The notes under the pieces: generated by a model | What the model saw: the letters and a program-made list of their open reading frames with translations, nothing else | Databases searched by the model: none | Told to the model about the DNA's origin: nothing | Program-made: the position numbers and the translations under genes | From: an uncultured Chlorobiaceae bacterium | Lineage (GTDB): Bacteria > Bacteroidota > Chlorobiia > Chlorobiales > Chlorobiaceae | Assembly: GCA_903904495.1 (NCBI GenBank) | Contig: CAIVCU010000338.1 | Span: 1 to 10,868 of the forward strand | Length of the DNA: 10,868 nucleotides | Direction: 5' to 3' | In this document: in pieces, positions 1-6,664 of the stretch | Layout of the letters: every line of letters begins with the position of its first letter | Numbering within the stretch: the stretch's first letter is position 1

Positions 1-2
1 AA

Positions 3-764
3 AAAGCCATTGAGTTTGAAGCTGATCGTCATACGGAAGTTCTGGAAAGTGGTGGAGTTATCATTCAGGAAACCAGGCTTTGGGATGCTGACAAGGGAGA
101 GACCCGTTCGATGAGAGGTAAGGAGTTTGCGCATGATTATCGTTACTTCCCGGATCCTGATCTGATTCCGGTGCTTGTTGACCAGGAGATGCTTGATCGT
201 ATGCTGAGTGAACTTCCGGAATTCCCTGAAGTTCGTGCAAGTCGTTTTGTGGAGGAGTATGCCATTCCAGCCTACGATGCCAGGGTTCTAACCGTCGAAA
301 GAGAGGTTGCCGATTATTTTGAGGCGACAGTCAAGGTTTCGGGAGATACAAAAGCTTCCTCGAACTGGGTGATGGGTGAGGTGATGCGCACGCTTAAAGA
401 AAAGTATCTTGATATTTCGGAGTTTTCGATTGAACCAGACAGACTTGGCGGCCTGGTTCGTCTCATCGGCGAGGGAATGATCAGTAATACCATCGCCAAA
501 CAGGTCTTCGAACTTATGCAGGAGAATGGGTCCACTGCCTTGGAGATTGTTGAACGGGAAGGGTTGGCTCAGGTTTCAGACAGTGGAGCCATCGAGAGTG
601 TGATCAACGAAATTCTTGAGGCTAATCCAGGTCAACTTGCTGCGTATCGAAGCGGAAAGACCCAGCTCCTGGGCTTTTTTGTAGGACAGTGTATGAGCCG
701 TATGAAAGGCAAAGCGAATCCGAAGATGGTAAACGAGGTTCTTCTGAAGAAGCTTGAGGTGTGA
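3..764 (+). CDS. gatB: Aspartyl/glutamyl-tRNA(Asn/Gln) amidotransferase subunit B, C-terminal part
   Basis: GatB is the subunit of the GatCAB complex that binds and phosphorylates mischarged Glu-tRNA(Gln) or Asp-tRNA(Asn) in the cytoplasm, so that the amide can be transferred. The reading frame is open from base 3 to the TGA at 762-764, giving 253 visible residues. The family is usually about 475 residues, so the N-terminal kinase part lies outside the window. The frame starts well before the ATG at 111, which is an internal Met. Seen motifs are QETRLWDADKGETRSM followed by AHDYRYFPDPDL, both hallmarks of GatB, then the helical and YqeY-like tail. The end GFFVGQCMSRMKGKANP...VNE is the typical GatB C-terminus that contacts the tRNA elbow. 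The frame is intact. It converges on xseB, leaving no room for a classic terminator between the stops. Confidence 0.97.
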   Translation, partial: KAIEFEADRHTEVLESGGVIIQETRLWDADKGETRSMRGKEFAHDYRYFPDPDLIPVLVDQEMLDRMLSELPEFPEVRASRFVEEYAIPAYDARVLTVEREVADYFEATVKVSGDTKASSNWVMGEVMRTLKEKYLDISEFSIEPDRLGGLVRLIGEGMISNTIAKQVFELMQENGSTALEIVEREGLAQVSDSGAIESVINEILEANPGQLAAYRSGKTQLLGFFVGQCMSRMKGKANPKMVNEVLLKKLEV

Positions 765-770
765 CCGGTT

Positions 771-1028
771 TCAGGATTCGCTGTCGAAGAGGTCTTTGAT
801 GCGAGGTGTATCCGGCCAGGTTTTGGCAAGTTCGGGATTGATAACTTCTATTTTTTTTCGGGCTTCCTTCAGCCTTTTTTTGCAGTTGTCGGCAATGGTA
901 AGCCCCTCTTCGTAGAGCGATATAGATTTTTCGAGGCCGGTGTCTGGATTTTCAATGTTCCGGGTTATTTCCTCAAGCCTCGATATCAGTTCTTCGATGG
1001 CGGGTTTTCCGGAATTAGGTGCTGTCAT
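771..1028 (-). CDS. xseB: Exodeoxyribonuclease VII small subunit
   Basis: XseB is the small non-catalytic subunit of exonuclease VII, which degrades single-stranded DNA to oligonucleotides; several XseB copies bind the large subunit XseA. The 85-residue protein is in the usual 70-90 range. It shows the family pattern in two helices: an N-terminal ELISRLEEITRNIENPDTGLE segment, then SLYEEGLTIADNCKKRLKEA and the charged KKIEVI. The start is the ATG read leftwards from 1028; no good Shine-Dalgarno sequence precedes it. It is the only minus-strand gene in the window and lies between gatB (convergent) and obgE (divergent). No xseA is present here. Family recognition rests on the pattern of a short, charged helical protein, so it is good but less certain than for the longer enzymes. 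Confidence 0.88.
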   Translation of the reverse strand: MTAPNSGKPAIEELISRLEEITRNIENPDTGLEKSISLYEEGLTIADNCKKRLKEARKKIEVINPELAKTWPDTPRIKDLFDSES

Positions 1029-1098
1029 GTGGTGTTAGAGTTTAGATGGTGTATGAAAATAGTTAAAGCGAAAGATTATTCAAAAGGCAGGTGTGTGA

Positions 1099-2112
1099 GT
1101 GAAGTTTGTTGATAGTGCGTCCATTTTTGTTCAGGCTGGAGACGGCGGAAAGGGTTGTGTGAGTTTTCGTAGAGAAAAATTTGTTCCCAAGGGGGGACCT
1201 GATGGCGGCGATGGCGGTCGTGGAGGTCATGTATGGCTGAGAACCAACAGGCAGCTTACAACTCTTCTGGATTTCAAGTATAAAAAGAAGTATGTGGCAG
1301 TTCGAGGTGTTCATGGCCAGGGAGCCCGAAAAACAGGAAAAGATGGTGGAGATGTTACTATCGATGTACCATGCGGAACCATTGTCAGAAATGCTGAAAC
1401 CCAAGAAATCATTGCAGATCTGACTGGTGAGGATCAGGAAATTTTAATTGCAAGGGGAGGAAAGGGCGGCAGGGGGAACCAGCATTTCGCAACACCTACA
1501 CGTCAGGCTCCTCGGTATGCCGAGCCCGGCCAGAAGGGTGAAGAGCTGACGCTTGAAATGGAGCTGAAGCTGATGGCCGATGTTGGGCTGGTTGGTTTTC
1601 CAAATGCCGGAAAGTCAACACTTATCTCTGTGATCAGCGCGGCGAAACCAAAAATTGCCGATTATCCGTTTACCACTCTGGTGCCGAATCTCGGTATCGT
1701 GCGGTATGAGGAGTACAAATCGTTTGTGATGGCCGATATTCCGGGAATCATTGAGGGCGCGGCAGAGGGTAAGGGGCTCGGTATTCAGTTCCTGCGTCAT
1801 ATTGAACGCACGAAAATTCTTGCTGTTCTGGTTTCAGCTGATTCTCCTGACATAGCCGAAGAGTACCGGACGCTTCTCGGAGAGCTTGAGAAATTTAACA
1901 AGGGGCTTCTTGACAAGCCGCGGATAGTGGTTGTAACAAAAATGGACATAGCTGCAGAGGATCTTGAAATTCCAGCTTTTGAAGAGGGTATCAAGGTACT
2001 TCCGATTTCAAGTGTTTCCGGACAGGGATTGAAGGAACTCAAGGATGAACTCTGGAAAGAGGTATCGGCTCGAATCAGGGCTGACGAACCGTTGGAAGAG
2101 GGTGTCGAGTAA
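1099..2112 (+). CDS. obgE: Obg-family GTPase (ribosome assembly / stress response)
   Basis: Obg (CgtA/ObgE) is an essential GTPase that binds the 50S ribosomal subunit and links its maturation to GTP/ppGpp levels. The 337-residue product has the glycine-rich Obg fold at residues 1-158, with many GGxGG-type turns (GDGGKG, GGPDGGDGGRGG, ARGGKGGRGN). The GTPase domain follows: G1 GFPNAGKST at 166-174, G3 DIPG at 213-216 continuing into IIEGAAEGKGLG, G4 TKMD at 280-283 and G5 SS at 304-305. It ends soon after the G domain, with no long C-terminal extension of the E. coli type. The start is GTG at 1099, because KFVD is the standard Obg N-terminus; an AGGCAGG stretch lies just upstream. It opens the plus-strand gene series, and the next gene begins 3 bp after its stop. 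Confidence 0.96.
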   Translation: MKFVDSASIFVQAGDGGKGCVSFRREKFVPKGGPDGGDGGRGGHVWLRTNRQLTTLLDFKYKKKYVAVRGVHGQGARKTGKDGGDVTIDVPCGTIVRNAETQEIIADLTGEDQEILIARGGKGGRGNQHFATPTRQAPRYAEPGQKGEELTLEMELKLMADVGLVGFPNAGKSTLISVISAAKPKIADYPFTTLVPNLGIVRYEEYKSFVMADIPGIIEGAAEGKGLGIQFLRHIERTKILAVLVSADSPDIAEEYRTLLGELEKFNKGLLDKPRIVVVTKMDIAAEDLEIPAFEEGIKVLPISSVSGQGLKELKDELWKEVSARIRADEPLEEGVE

Positions 2113-2115
2113 ATC

Positions 2116-2583
2116 ATGCAGCAGAGTGAACTCTATGTCAGGTATGCTCGTCTTGCTGATGCTGCGGCAATTTCCGCCATTACTGCCGAGTATGCCCTTC
2201 AGGGAATTATGCTGGAGCGTTCCGGTGAGAATATTGTTGAAAATATTCGTAATTTTTTTGTTGCTGAATCTAATGGCGAGGTTATAGGATGCTGCGCGAT
2301 TGCATTCTATACCTTGAGGCTTGCTGAAATCCGCTCTCTGGCAGTCTTTAACCATTATAAAATGAAGGGAATCGGACGTTTGCTGGTTGAAAAGGCAGAG
2401 TCTGTTTTGCGTGAGGAGGGGGTCAGTGAGGTTTTTGTCTTGACGCTGAACAGTAAGTTTTTCAGGCACCTTGGATACCGTGAAATTCAAAAAGAGTATT
2501 TCCCTCAGAAAATCTGGAGGGATTGCACTCATTGCCCTAAACTTATGGCGTGCGATGAGATTGCCATGGTGAAAGCACTCTAA
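2116..2583 (+). CDS. GNAT acetyltransferase, probable short N-acetylglutamate synthase
   Basis: This 155-residue protein is a GCN5-related N-acetyltransferase. It most resembles the short stand-alone N-acetylglutamate synthases, which make N-acetylglutamate from acetyl-CoA and glutamate as the first step of arginine synthesis and lack the kinase-like domain of long ArgA. The N-terminus VRYARLADAAAI is the usual GNAT opening. The EIRSLAV strand (71-77) precedes the acetyl-CoA loop KGIGRLL at 84-90, and the late motif FFRHLGYRE fits GNAT motif B. The tail KIWRDCTHCPKLMACDEIAM carries Cys137, Cys140 and Cys146 and matches the conserved end that I associate with this subgroup. The ATG lies 3 bp after the obgE stop, so co-translation is likely. 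The substrate is inferred from resemblance only; an acetyltransferase of another specificity is possible. Confidence 0.78.
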   Translation: MQQSELYVRYARLADAAAISAITAEYALQGIMLERSGENIVENIRNFFVAESNGEVIGCCAIAFYTLRLAEIRSLAVFNHYKMKGIGRLLVEKAESVLREEGVSEVFVLTLNSKFFRHLGYREIQKEYFPQKIWRDCTHCPKLMACDEIAMVKAL

Positions 2584-2647
2584 AGTAAGTCATACTCTAA
2601 CCATTCGAGGGCAGCGGGTTAATCAACCAAACAGGTACACCACATAC

Positions 2648-2914
2648 GTGATTGTAAAGGAAGTTATTGTTAAGAACAAGGCCGGGCTCCATACCAGACC
2701 CGCGGCGTCAGTCGTCAAACTCGCATCCCGGTTTAAATCGGATTTTTTTATCGAAATGCAGGGCGTAGAGATTAACGCAAAGTCAATTATAGGCGTTATG
2801 AGCCTTGCCGCTCCGAAAGGAACCCGGTTGACCCTCAAACTTGAGGGAGAGGATGCTGATGAAGCGGCCCGACAGCTGGTTGAGTTTTTTGAACAGGGGT
2901 TTGGAGAACAATAG
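2648..2914 (+). CDS. ptsH: HPr phosphocarrier protein
   Basis: HPr is the small phosphocarrier of the phosphoenolpyruvate phosphotransferase system. The 88-residue product matches the family in length and motifs. NKAGLHTRPAA puts the phosphoacceptor at His15 with Arg17 beside it. INAKSIIGVMSL puts Ser46 in the regulatory site used by HPr kinase/phosphorylase. The C-terminal helix region DEAARQLVEFFEQGFGE closes the fold. The start is GTG at 2648, which places His at exactly position 15; the Shine-Dalgarno sequence is weak. It sits 64 bp after the acetyltransferase gene and 24 bp before the first glycosyltransferase. No enzyme I, enzyme II or HPr kinase gene is in the window. Retention of both His15 and Ser46 suggests a regulatory role, but that is inference. 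Confidence 0.95.
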   Translation: MIVKEVIVKNKAGLHTRPAASVVKLASRFKSDFFIEMQGVEINAKSIIGVMSLAAPKGTRLTLKLEGEDADEAARQLVEFFEQGFGEQ

Positions 2915-2938
2915 TTTGAAAACTGTCCAAGTGCGTTA

Positions 2939-4081
2939 TTGAAACCGTTGCGGATTGCATTCATCACTCCCTTTTTTCCTCTGAAGGGCGGTATTGCCCG
3001 CTTCAGCGGACATTTAAAGGATGCCCTTCAAGATGGGGGATATGATGTTGTGCCCGTTGCCTTCAAAGCGCTCTATCCTGAGTTTGTATCGAAGGGCGCC
3101 GTTGAAGGTGCTCATGCTGCAGATGCTGTTTACCCTGAAGATGTGCGGTTGGTTCTCTATAACCCGTTTTCCTGGATTGGAACAATCCGCTCTATAAGGC
3201 AGTTGAAACCGGATATTCTTCTTGTAGCATACTGGACGGGGCTTTTAGCGCCACTCTATTATCTATTGCGCCGTTTGACCGGCATCAGAATTGTGGTTTT
3301 ACTTCATAATCTTTCTTCCCACGAATCCTTTTTTTTTGATCCGCTCATGCGTCGTCTGCTTGCGGCTTTGGCGGATGGGATTGTGACGCTCTCGAAGAGT
3401 GTTTTTCAGGAGGTGACTGCTGTAATGCCGGCAATTCCGGTTCTACAGCTTTTTCACCCGATCTATGAACCGGAAGAGGAAACTCCTTCAAAGCAATATG
3501 CCCGCAGGGCGCTTCATCTTGGAGAAGAATGTCCGGTGCTGCTTTTTTTTGGGTATGTGCGTCCCTATAAAGGGCTTGATATCCTGCTTCGTGCCATGCC
3601 CGCTATTTTACAGAGGGAGCCAGCACTCCGGCTTGTTGTTGCCGGACAGTTTTTTGAAGATCCGGAGAAGTTCAGACTATTGATCGAACAACTGGGTGTA
3701 GGTGGCAGTGTCGATCTTTATCCGGGTTATGTTTCCCGGGAGCGCACCGCACTTTTTTTTAAAGCTTCAGATGCTGTTGTGCTTCCTTATCGCAGCGCAA
3801 CACAGTCGGGAGTGGTGCAGCTTGCTTATGGTTATGGAGTGCCTGTCATTGTTACTCCTTCGGGTGCCCTCCCTGAAATGGTACACAACGGCAGAACCGG
3901 ATGGGTTGCCCGTGATTGTTCTTCTGAAGGGCTTGCTTCTGCGGTTGGAGAGTTTCTGGACAGCAGGAAGAATCTCACGCCGGTGCATTCTGCAATTGAA
4001 GTGTTTCGTAGGGATTTTTCCTGGCAATCTTTTGCTGCGGCCGCCGGCACCTTTCTTGAAGCAGAAGCTTCCGGGAGGTGA
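2939..4081 (+). CDS. Glycosyltransferase, GT-B fold (GT4-like)
   Basis: A cytoplasmic or membrane-bound sugar transferase, likely adding one sugar to a lipid-linked glycan. The N-terminal Rossmann domain starts with IAFITPFFPLKGGIARFSGH, typical of GT4 enzymes. The C-terminal domain shows FFGYVRPYKGLDILLRAMP and, from residue 282, LPYRSATQSGVVQLAYGYGV, then GALPEMV and GRTGWV. The two acidic residues of the usual EX7E motif appear to be replaced (about Ala287 and Leu295); the SATQSGV pattern looks like a subfamily feature. The start is TTG at 2939, since an in-frame TAG at 2912 rules out longer forms and no ATG fits the N-terminus; TTG at 2948 is the alternative. Neither has a clear Shine-Dalgarno sequence. 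The gene holds three T tracts of 8-9 bases. The 380-residue length is normal. Donor and acceptor sugars cannot be read from sequence. Confidence 0.88.
   Translation: MKPLRIAFITPFFPLKGGIARFSGHLKDALQDGGYDVVPVAFKALYPEFVSKGAVEGAHAADAVYPEDVRLVLYNPFSWIGTIRSIRQLKPDILLVAYWTGLLAPLYYLLRRLTGIRIVVLLHNLSSHESFFFDPLMRRLLAALADGIVTLSKSVFQEVTAVMPAIPVLQLFHPIYEPEEETPSKQYARRALHLGEECPVLLFFGYVRPYKGLDILLRAMPAILQREPALRLVVAGQFFEDPEKFRLLIEQLGVGGSVDLYPGYVSRERTALFFKASDAVVLPYRSATQSGVVQLAYGYGVPVIVTPSGALPEMVHNGRTGWVARDCSSEGLASAVGEFLDSRKNLTPVHSAIEVFRRDFSWQSFAAAAGTFLEAEASGR
4073..4080 (+). promoter_or_regulatory. Strong ribosome binding site for the GT2 gene
   Basis: GGGAGGTG ends 5 bases before the ATG at 4086 and overlaps the stop of the preceding glycosyltransferase. 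It decides the GT2 start: the frame is open much further upstream, to about 3702, but only this ATG has both a good site and the correct GT2 N-terminus behind it. Confidence 0.8.
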
Positions 4082-4085
4082 CGCC

Positions 4086-4982
4086 ATGCATCCTGTGACC
4101 TGGATTGTGGTTTTGAACTGGAACGGTGCAGAGGATACCCTTGCCTGTCTCAACTCTCTTGCAGGGGTCATGTCACCTTCATGCAGGGTGCTTGTTGTCG
4201 ATAATGGATCGACCGATGGCTCTGCAGTAAGTATCCGGGATGTGTTTGCTGATATTGAGATGCTTCTTTTACCCGCAAATTGCGGCTACGCGGCAGGAAA
4301 CAATGCCGGGTTCAGGCGGGTTATGGAACTGCATGCCGAATATGTGATTTTTCTGAATAATGACACCATTGTCGATGCGGGGTTTTGGGTGCCGCTGGTC
4401 GAAACCCTGAAGAGGAACTCCTCGGCAGGAATTGCTGTACCGAAAATATTCTATTGGGACCGTCCGGATACTCTGTGGTATGGCGGCGGAAATGTCAGGC
4501 TTTCGACCGGACACATCAGCCATGTCGGTATCAGAAAAAAAGATACACCTGAATTCAATTGTCCCGGCACTACGGGATATGCTACAGGATGCTGTTTGGC
4601 CATGCGATGCCGGGATTTTAATGCAGTCGGAGGTTTTGATGAGACATTCGGGATGTATGCCGAAGATGTTGATCTCTCGCTGCGGGTTTCTTCTTTGGGT
4701 CTGACTATTGAATATGTTCCTTCTTCAAGGGTATGGCATAAGGTATCGGGATCGCTTCGTGGCAATACCGTATTGAAACTCATAAAGAAGCTGGTAAAAA
4801 AAAGCGTAGGGGAGCTTCATCTTTTCAGAAAGCATCGGGTTTGGAACGGGATGGCGTTGTATCTTCTTCTGCTTCCACTGCGCCTTGCCGTCAGTTACGG
4901 GGAGGTGATGAGAGTGAAGGATTCAGAGGTGTACAAAAAAGGGAGGGTGAAGGATGCAGAGCACATTCAGAACCGTCATTGA
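4086..4982 (+). CDS. Glycosyltransferase family 2, rhamnosyltransferase-like
   Basis: A 298-residue GT-A fold transferase of the WbbL/rhamnosyltransferase-like branch of GT2, probably acting on a lipid-linked surface glycan at the cytoplasmic face of the membrane. Motifs in order are VVLNWNGAEDTLACL (8-22), VVDNGSTDGS (37-46) for nucleotide binding, NCGYAAGNNAGFR (65-77), the DXD-like FLNNDT with Asn91-Asn92-Asp93 for metal and nucleotide-sugar, and GGFDETFGMYAEDVDLSLR (182-200) with the catalytic-type Glu193-Asp194. A hydrophobic stretch near residues 258-272 (ALYLLLLPLRLAV) may anchor the C-terminus. It begins 4 bp after the GT4-like gene and overlaps the methyltransferase gene by 29 bp. 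Rhamnose as donor is suggested by family resemblance only. Confidence 0.92.
   Translation: MHPVTWIVVLNWNGAEDTLACLNSLAGVMSPSCRVLVVDNGSTDGSAVSIRDVFADIEMLLLPANCGYAAGNNAGFRRVMELHAEYVIFLNNDTIVDAGFWVPLVETLKRNSSAGIAVPKIFYWDRPDTLWYGGGNVRLSTGHISHVGIRKKDTPEFNCPGTTGYATGCCLAMRCRDFNAVGGFDETFGMYAEDVDLSLRVSSLGLTIEYVPSSRVWHKVSGSLRGNTVLKLIKKLVKKSVGELHLFRKHRVWNGMALYLLLLPLRLAVSYGEVMRVKDSEVYKKGRVKDAEHIQNRH
4941..4947 (+). promoter_or_regulatory. Ribosome binding site for the methyltransferase gene, inside the GT2 gene
   Basis: GGGAGGG lies 6 bases before the ATG at 4954 and is embedded in the last codons of the GT2 gene. It supports a start that overlaps the upstream gene by 29 bp in a different frame. Confidence 0.7.
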
Positions 4983-5517
4983 CGATCGCTATCTCAGTGA
5001 TCCTGCACACAGTATCCGGTGGCAGCATACCATTGACTTCATAAGTCGCTCTTCTTTTACAGGTACTGTGATAGCCAAAGGGCTTGATCTGGGCGACCGT
5101 ACACCTTTTACAACCAGCCTTGAGCAGCTTTTCGGGTGCAGATTCGAGAATACAGCCGATGATCTTGACCTTGCATCGCTTAAAGGATCTTTTGAGGTGG
5201 TCACTGCTTTTGAGGTGCTTGAGCATCTGTACAATCCACTCCATGCCCTGCTTGAAGTCAGGCACCTCCTTAAAGGCGATAGTGCAAGGCTTTATGTATC
5301 CATGCCACTCAGAAAGCCATTATCTCTTGCAAGCCCTGAGCATTTTCATGAGATGAGTCGTCAATCGGCGCTCTCTCTCTTTACCCGTGCCGGGTTCAGT
5401 ATTGTCAGAAGTGAGGAGTTTCGTATCCGCCCCCTCATGTTTTATCTTACAGGATTAAAGCCGCTTCTGCGGGCAGTGTTTGAAAAAGTGCAGATTTATG
5501 AACTTACCGCTCAATAA
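4954..5517 (+). CDS. Class I SAM-dependent methyltransferase of a glycan gene cluster
   Basis: A 187-residue protein with the order of motifs of a Rossmann-type SAM methyltransferase (Methyltransf_11/23-like). Motif I is GLDLGDRTPFT at 43-53, where the usual GxGxG is reduced to DLGDR; this resembles a group in polysaccharide loci that reads DIGExNPLT. Motif II-like acidic residues follow at ADDLDL (68-73). FEVVTAFEVLEHLYNP at 80-95 is the typical motif IV with its ExLEH signature, followed by LLKGDSARLYVSMP and EHFHEMS. It is short, but the core fold can fit. It probably methylates a sugar or sugar nucleotide, possibly capping or decorating the glycan; this is inferred from context. The start is ATG 4954 with a good ribosome binding site. 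Its end overlaps the next gene by 20 bp if that gene starts at 5498. Confidence 0.82.
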   Translation: MQSTFRTVIDDRYLSDPAHSIRWQHTIDFISRSSFTGTVIAKGLDLGDRTPFTTSLEQLFGCRFENTADDLDLASLKGSFEVVTAFEVLEHLYNPLHALLEVRHLLKGDSARLYVSMPLRKPLSLASPEHFHEMSRQSALSLFTRAGFSIVRSEEFRIRPLMFYLTGLKPLLRAVFEKVQIYELTAQ

Positions 5518-6664
5518 GGCAGTGCCATGCACTCCTTTCAGGCTCGTCTGGTTTTCTGAAATACAGTGGGACTTTCTTTCGACACGCAAACAGCGTCTTC
5601 TGGGGCGGTTTCCGGAAAATTGGAGGATTCTTTTTATTGAACCATATGCTCTTGGGCGTCGCCATCACTGGATTCCAGTCAAAAGAGGCCGGGTATGGGT
5701 TGTCAGTGTGCCGTTTCTCAAAAGCGTGCCATACAGAATCGGGCGTCTGCTTGATAATCCCCTGTTGCGTTTGCTGGTCTCGCTGCCGGGAATTTTCATG
5801 ATGCTGTTCTGGGTTACGTTCCTCGGATTTGCTTCCAGCAAAAGAATCATCGGGTTGAGTAATGTCTATTGGGGGCGTGTTGCAGCTTTATTGCCCTGTC
5901 GTTTCCGTTTTTATGATGCCAATGATGATCATCTTGCCTTCCCGGGGAGTCCGGTGTGGCTGAAGGGCTATCTCGACACCTACCTTTCAAGCGTGCAGCT
6001 GCTTTTCAGTGTAAGCCCGGAGCTGACCTCCCGGTTTCGGGTGCCGCCCGGTGTGCGTTGTATTGAACTTGGCAATGGAGTTGAGTTCACTCATTTTGCT
6101 TTCCCGAGTCAACCGTTTCCTGCAGGACTCTCTGGAGTGAAGGGGCCGATTCTCGGTTATGTAGGAGCCATGGACTGGCTTGATACAGCTCTTGTTTCGG
6201 CAATAGCCCGGGCATGGCCTGATTATTCGATTGTACTTATCGGTCCTGCATATGAACGGGAGTGGTGGAAAAAGCAGACTACTCTTCATTCGATGCCGAA
6301 TGTGCTCTATGTTGGTAAAGTGGACTACGCCGAACTTCCAGCCTGGGTCCAGCACTTTGATCTTGCACTGATGCCGCTGCTCGGTAATGAGCTGAAAGGA
6401 GTTTCCCACCCTAACAAACTTTATGAATACTGTGCATCGGGTGTTCCGGTGCTTTCGATGAACTACTGCAGTGCAGTTGAGAGAGCGAAGGATGTGGTGC
6501 ATGTGGCCTCTTCTCCCGAAGCATTTGTCCGCATGGTGCCGCAGGCTCTTGCTGATAAGCACAGGGAGTTGCGGCAGGAATTTGCCCGACAGCATAGCTG
6601 GGATGCGCTTGCCGCTTCGATGGTGCAGGAACTGCATAACACCTGTCAGGAGCACTCTCTTTGA
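5498..6664 (+). CDS. Glycosyltransferase, GT-B fold, TuaH-like
   Basis: A 388-residue GT-B glycosyltransferase resembling the TuaH-like group. Near the N-terminus FSEIQWDF and RILFIEP are seen, then a hydrophobic region at about 86-115 (LLVSLPGIFMMLFWVTFLG) that may dip into the membrane. YDANDDHLAFPG at 139-150 matches the YDxxDD signature of this group. The donor-binding half has GPILGYVGAMDWLD, then VLYVGKVDYAELPAW, LALMPL and HPNKLYEYCASGVPVLS (304-320), where Glu310 is the conserved acidic residue. It probably adds a sugar to the lipid-linked glycan. The start is uncertain: ATG 5498 (chosen), TTG 5480 and GTG 5522 are all in frame and none has a good Shine-Dalgarno sequence. Its TGA overlaps the TTG start of the flippase gene in the sequence TTGA. 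Confidence 0.87.
   Translation: MNLPLNKAVPCTPFRLVWFSEIQWDFLSTRKQRLLGRFPENWRILFIEPYALGRRHHWIPVKRGRVWVVSVPFLKSVPYRIGRLLDNPLLRLLVSLPGIFMMLFWVTFLGFASSKRIIGLSNVYWGRVAALLPCRFRFYDANDDHLAFPGSPVWLKGYLDTYLSSVQLLFSVSPELTSRFRVPPGVRCIELGNGVEFTHFAFPSQPFPAGLSGVKGPILGYVGAMDWLDTALVSAIARAWPDYSIVLIGPAYEREWWKKQTTLHSMPNVLYVGKVDYAELPAWVQHFDLALMPLLGNELKGVSHPNKLYEYCASGVPVLSMNYCSAVERAKDVVHVASSPEAFVRMVPQALADKHRELRQEFARQHSWDALAASMVQELHNTCQEHSL
6647..6652 (+). promoter_or_regulatory. Ribosome binding site supporting the TTG start of the flippase gene
   Basis: CAGGAG sits 8 bases before the TTG at 6661, within the last codons of the TuaH-like glycosyltransferase. Together with the TTGA stop/start overlap it favours TTG 6661 over a later start. 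Confidence 0.6.

Noticed and set aside
1063..1404. Minus-strand reading frame over the 5' end of obgE
   Set aside because: It opposes the conserved Obg fold and would span the xseB-obgE divergent gap; no motif was seen.
2008..2532. 174-codon minus-strand reading frame
   Set aside because: It is antisense to the end of obgE and the acetyltransferase gene, both of which have clear motifs; nothing in its translation resembles a known protein.
3702..4085. In-frame upstream extension of the GT2 gene by 128 codons, suggesting a fusion protein
   Set aside because: The extension overlaps the well-supported GT4-like gene in another frame, has no family features, and a strong ribosome binding site with ATG at 4086 precedes the proper GT2 N-terminus.
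5987..6655. 222-codon minus-strand reading frame
   Set aside because: It lies antisense to the TuaH-like glycosyltransferase, shows no recognisable motif and has a composition typical of a shadow frame.
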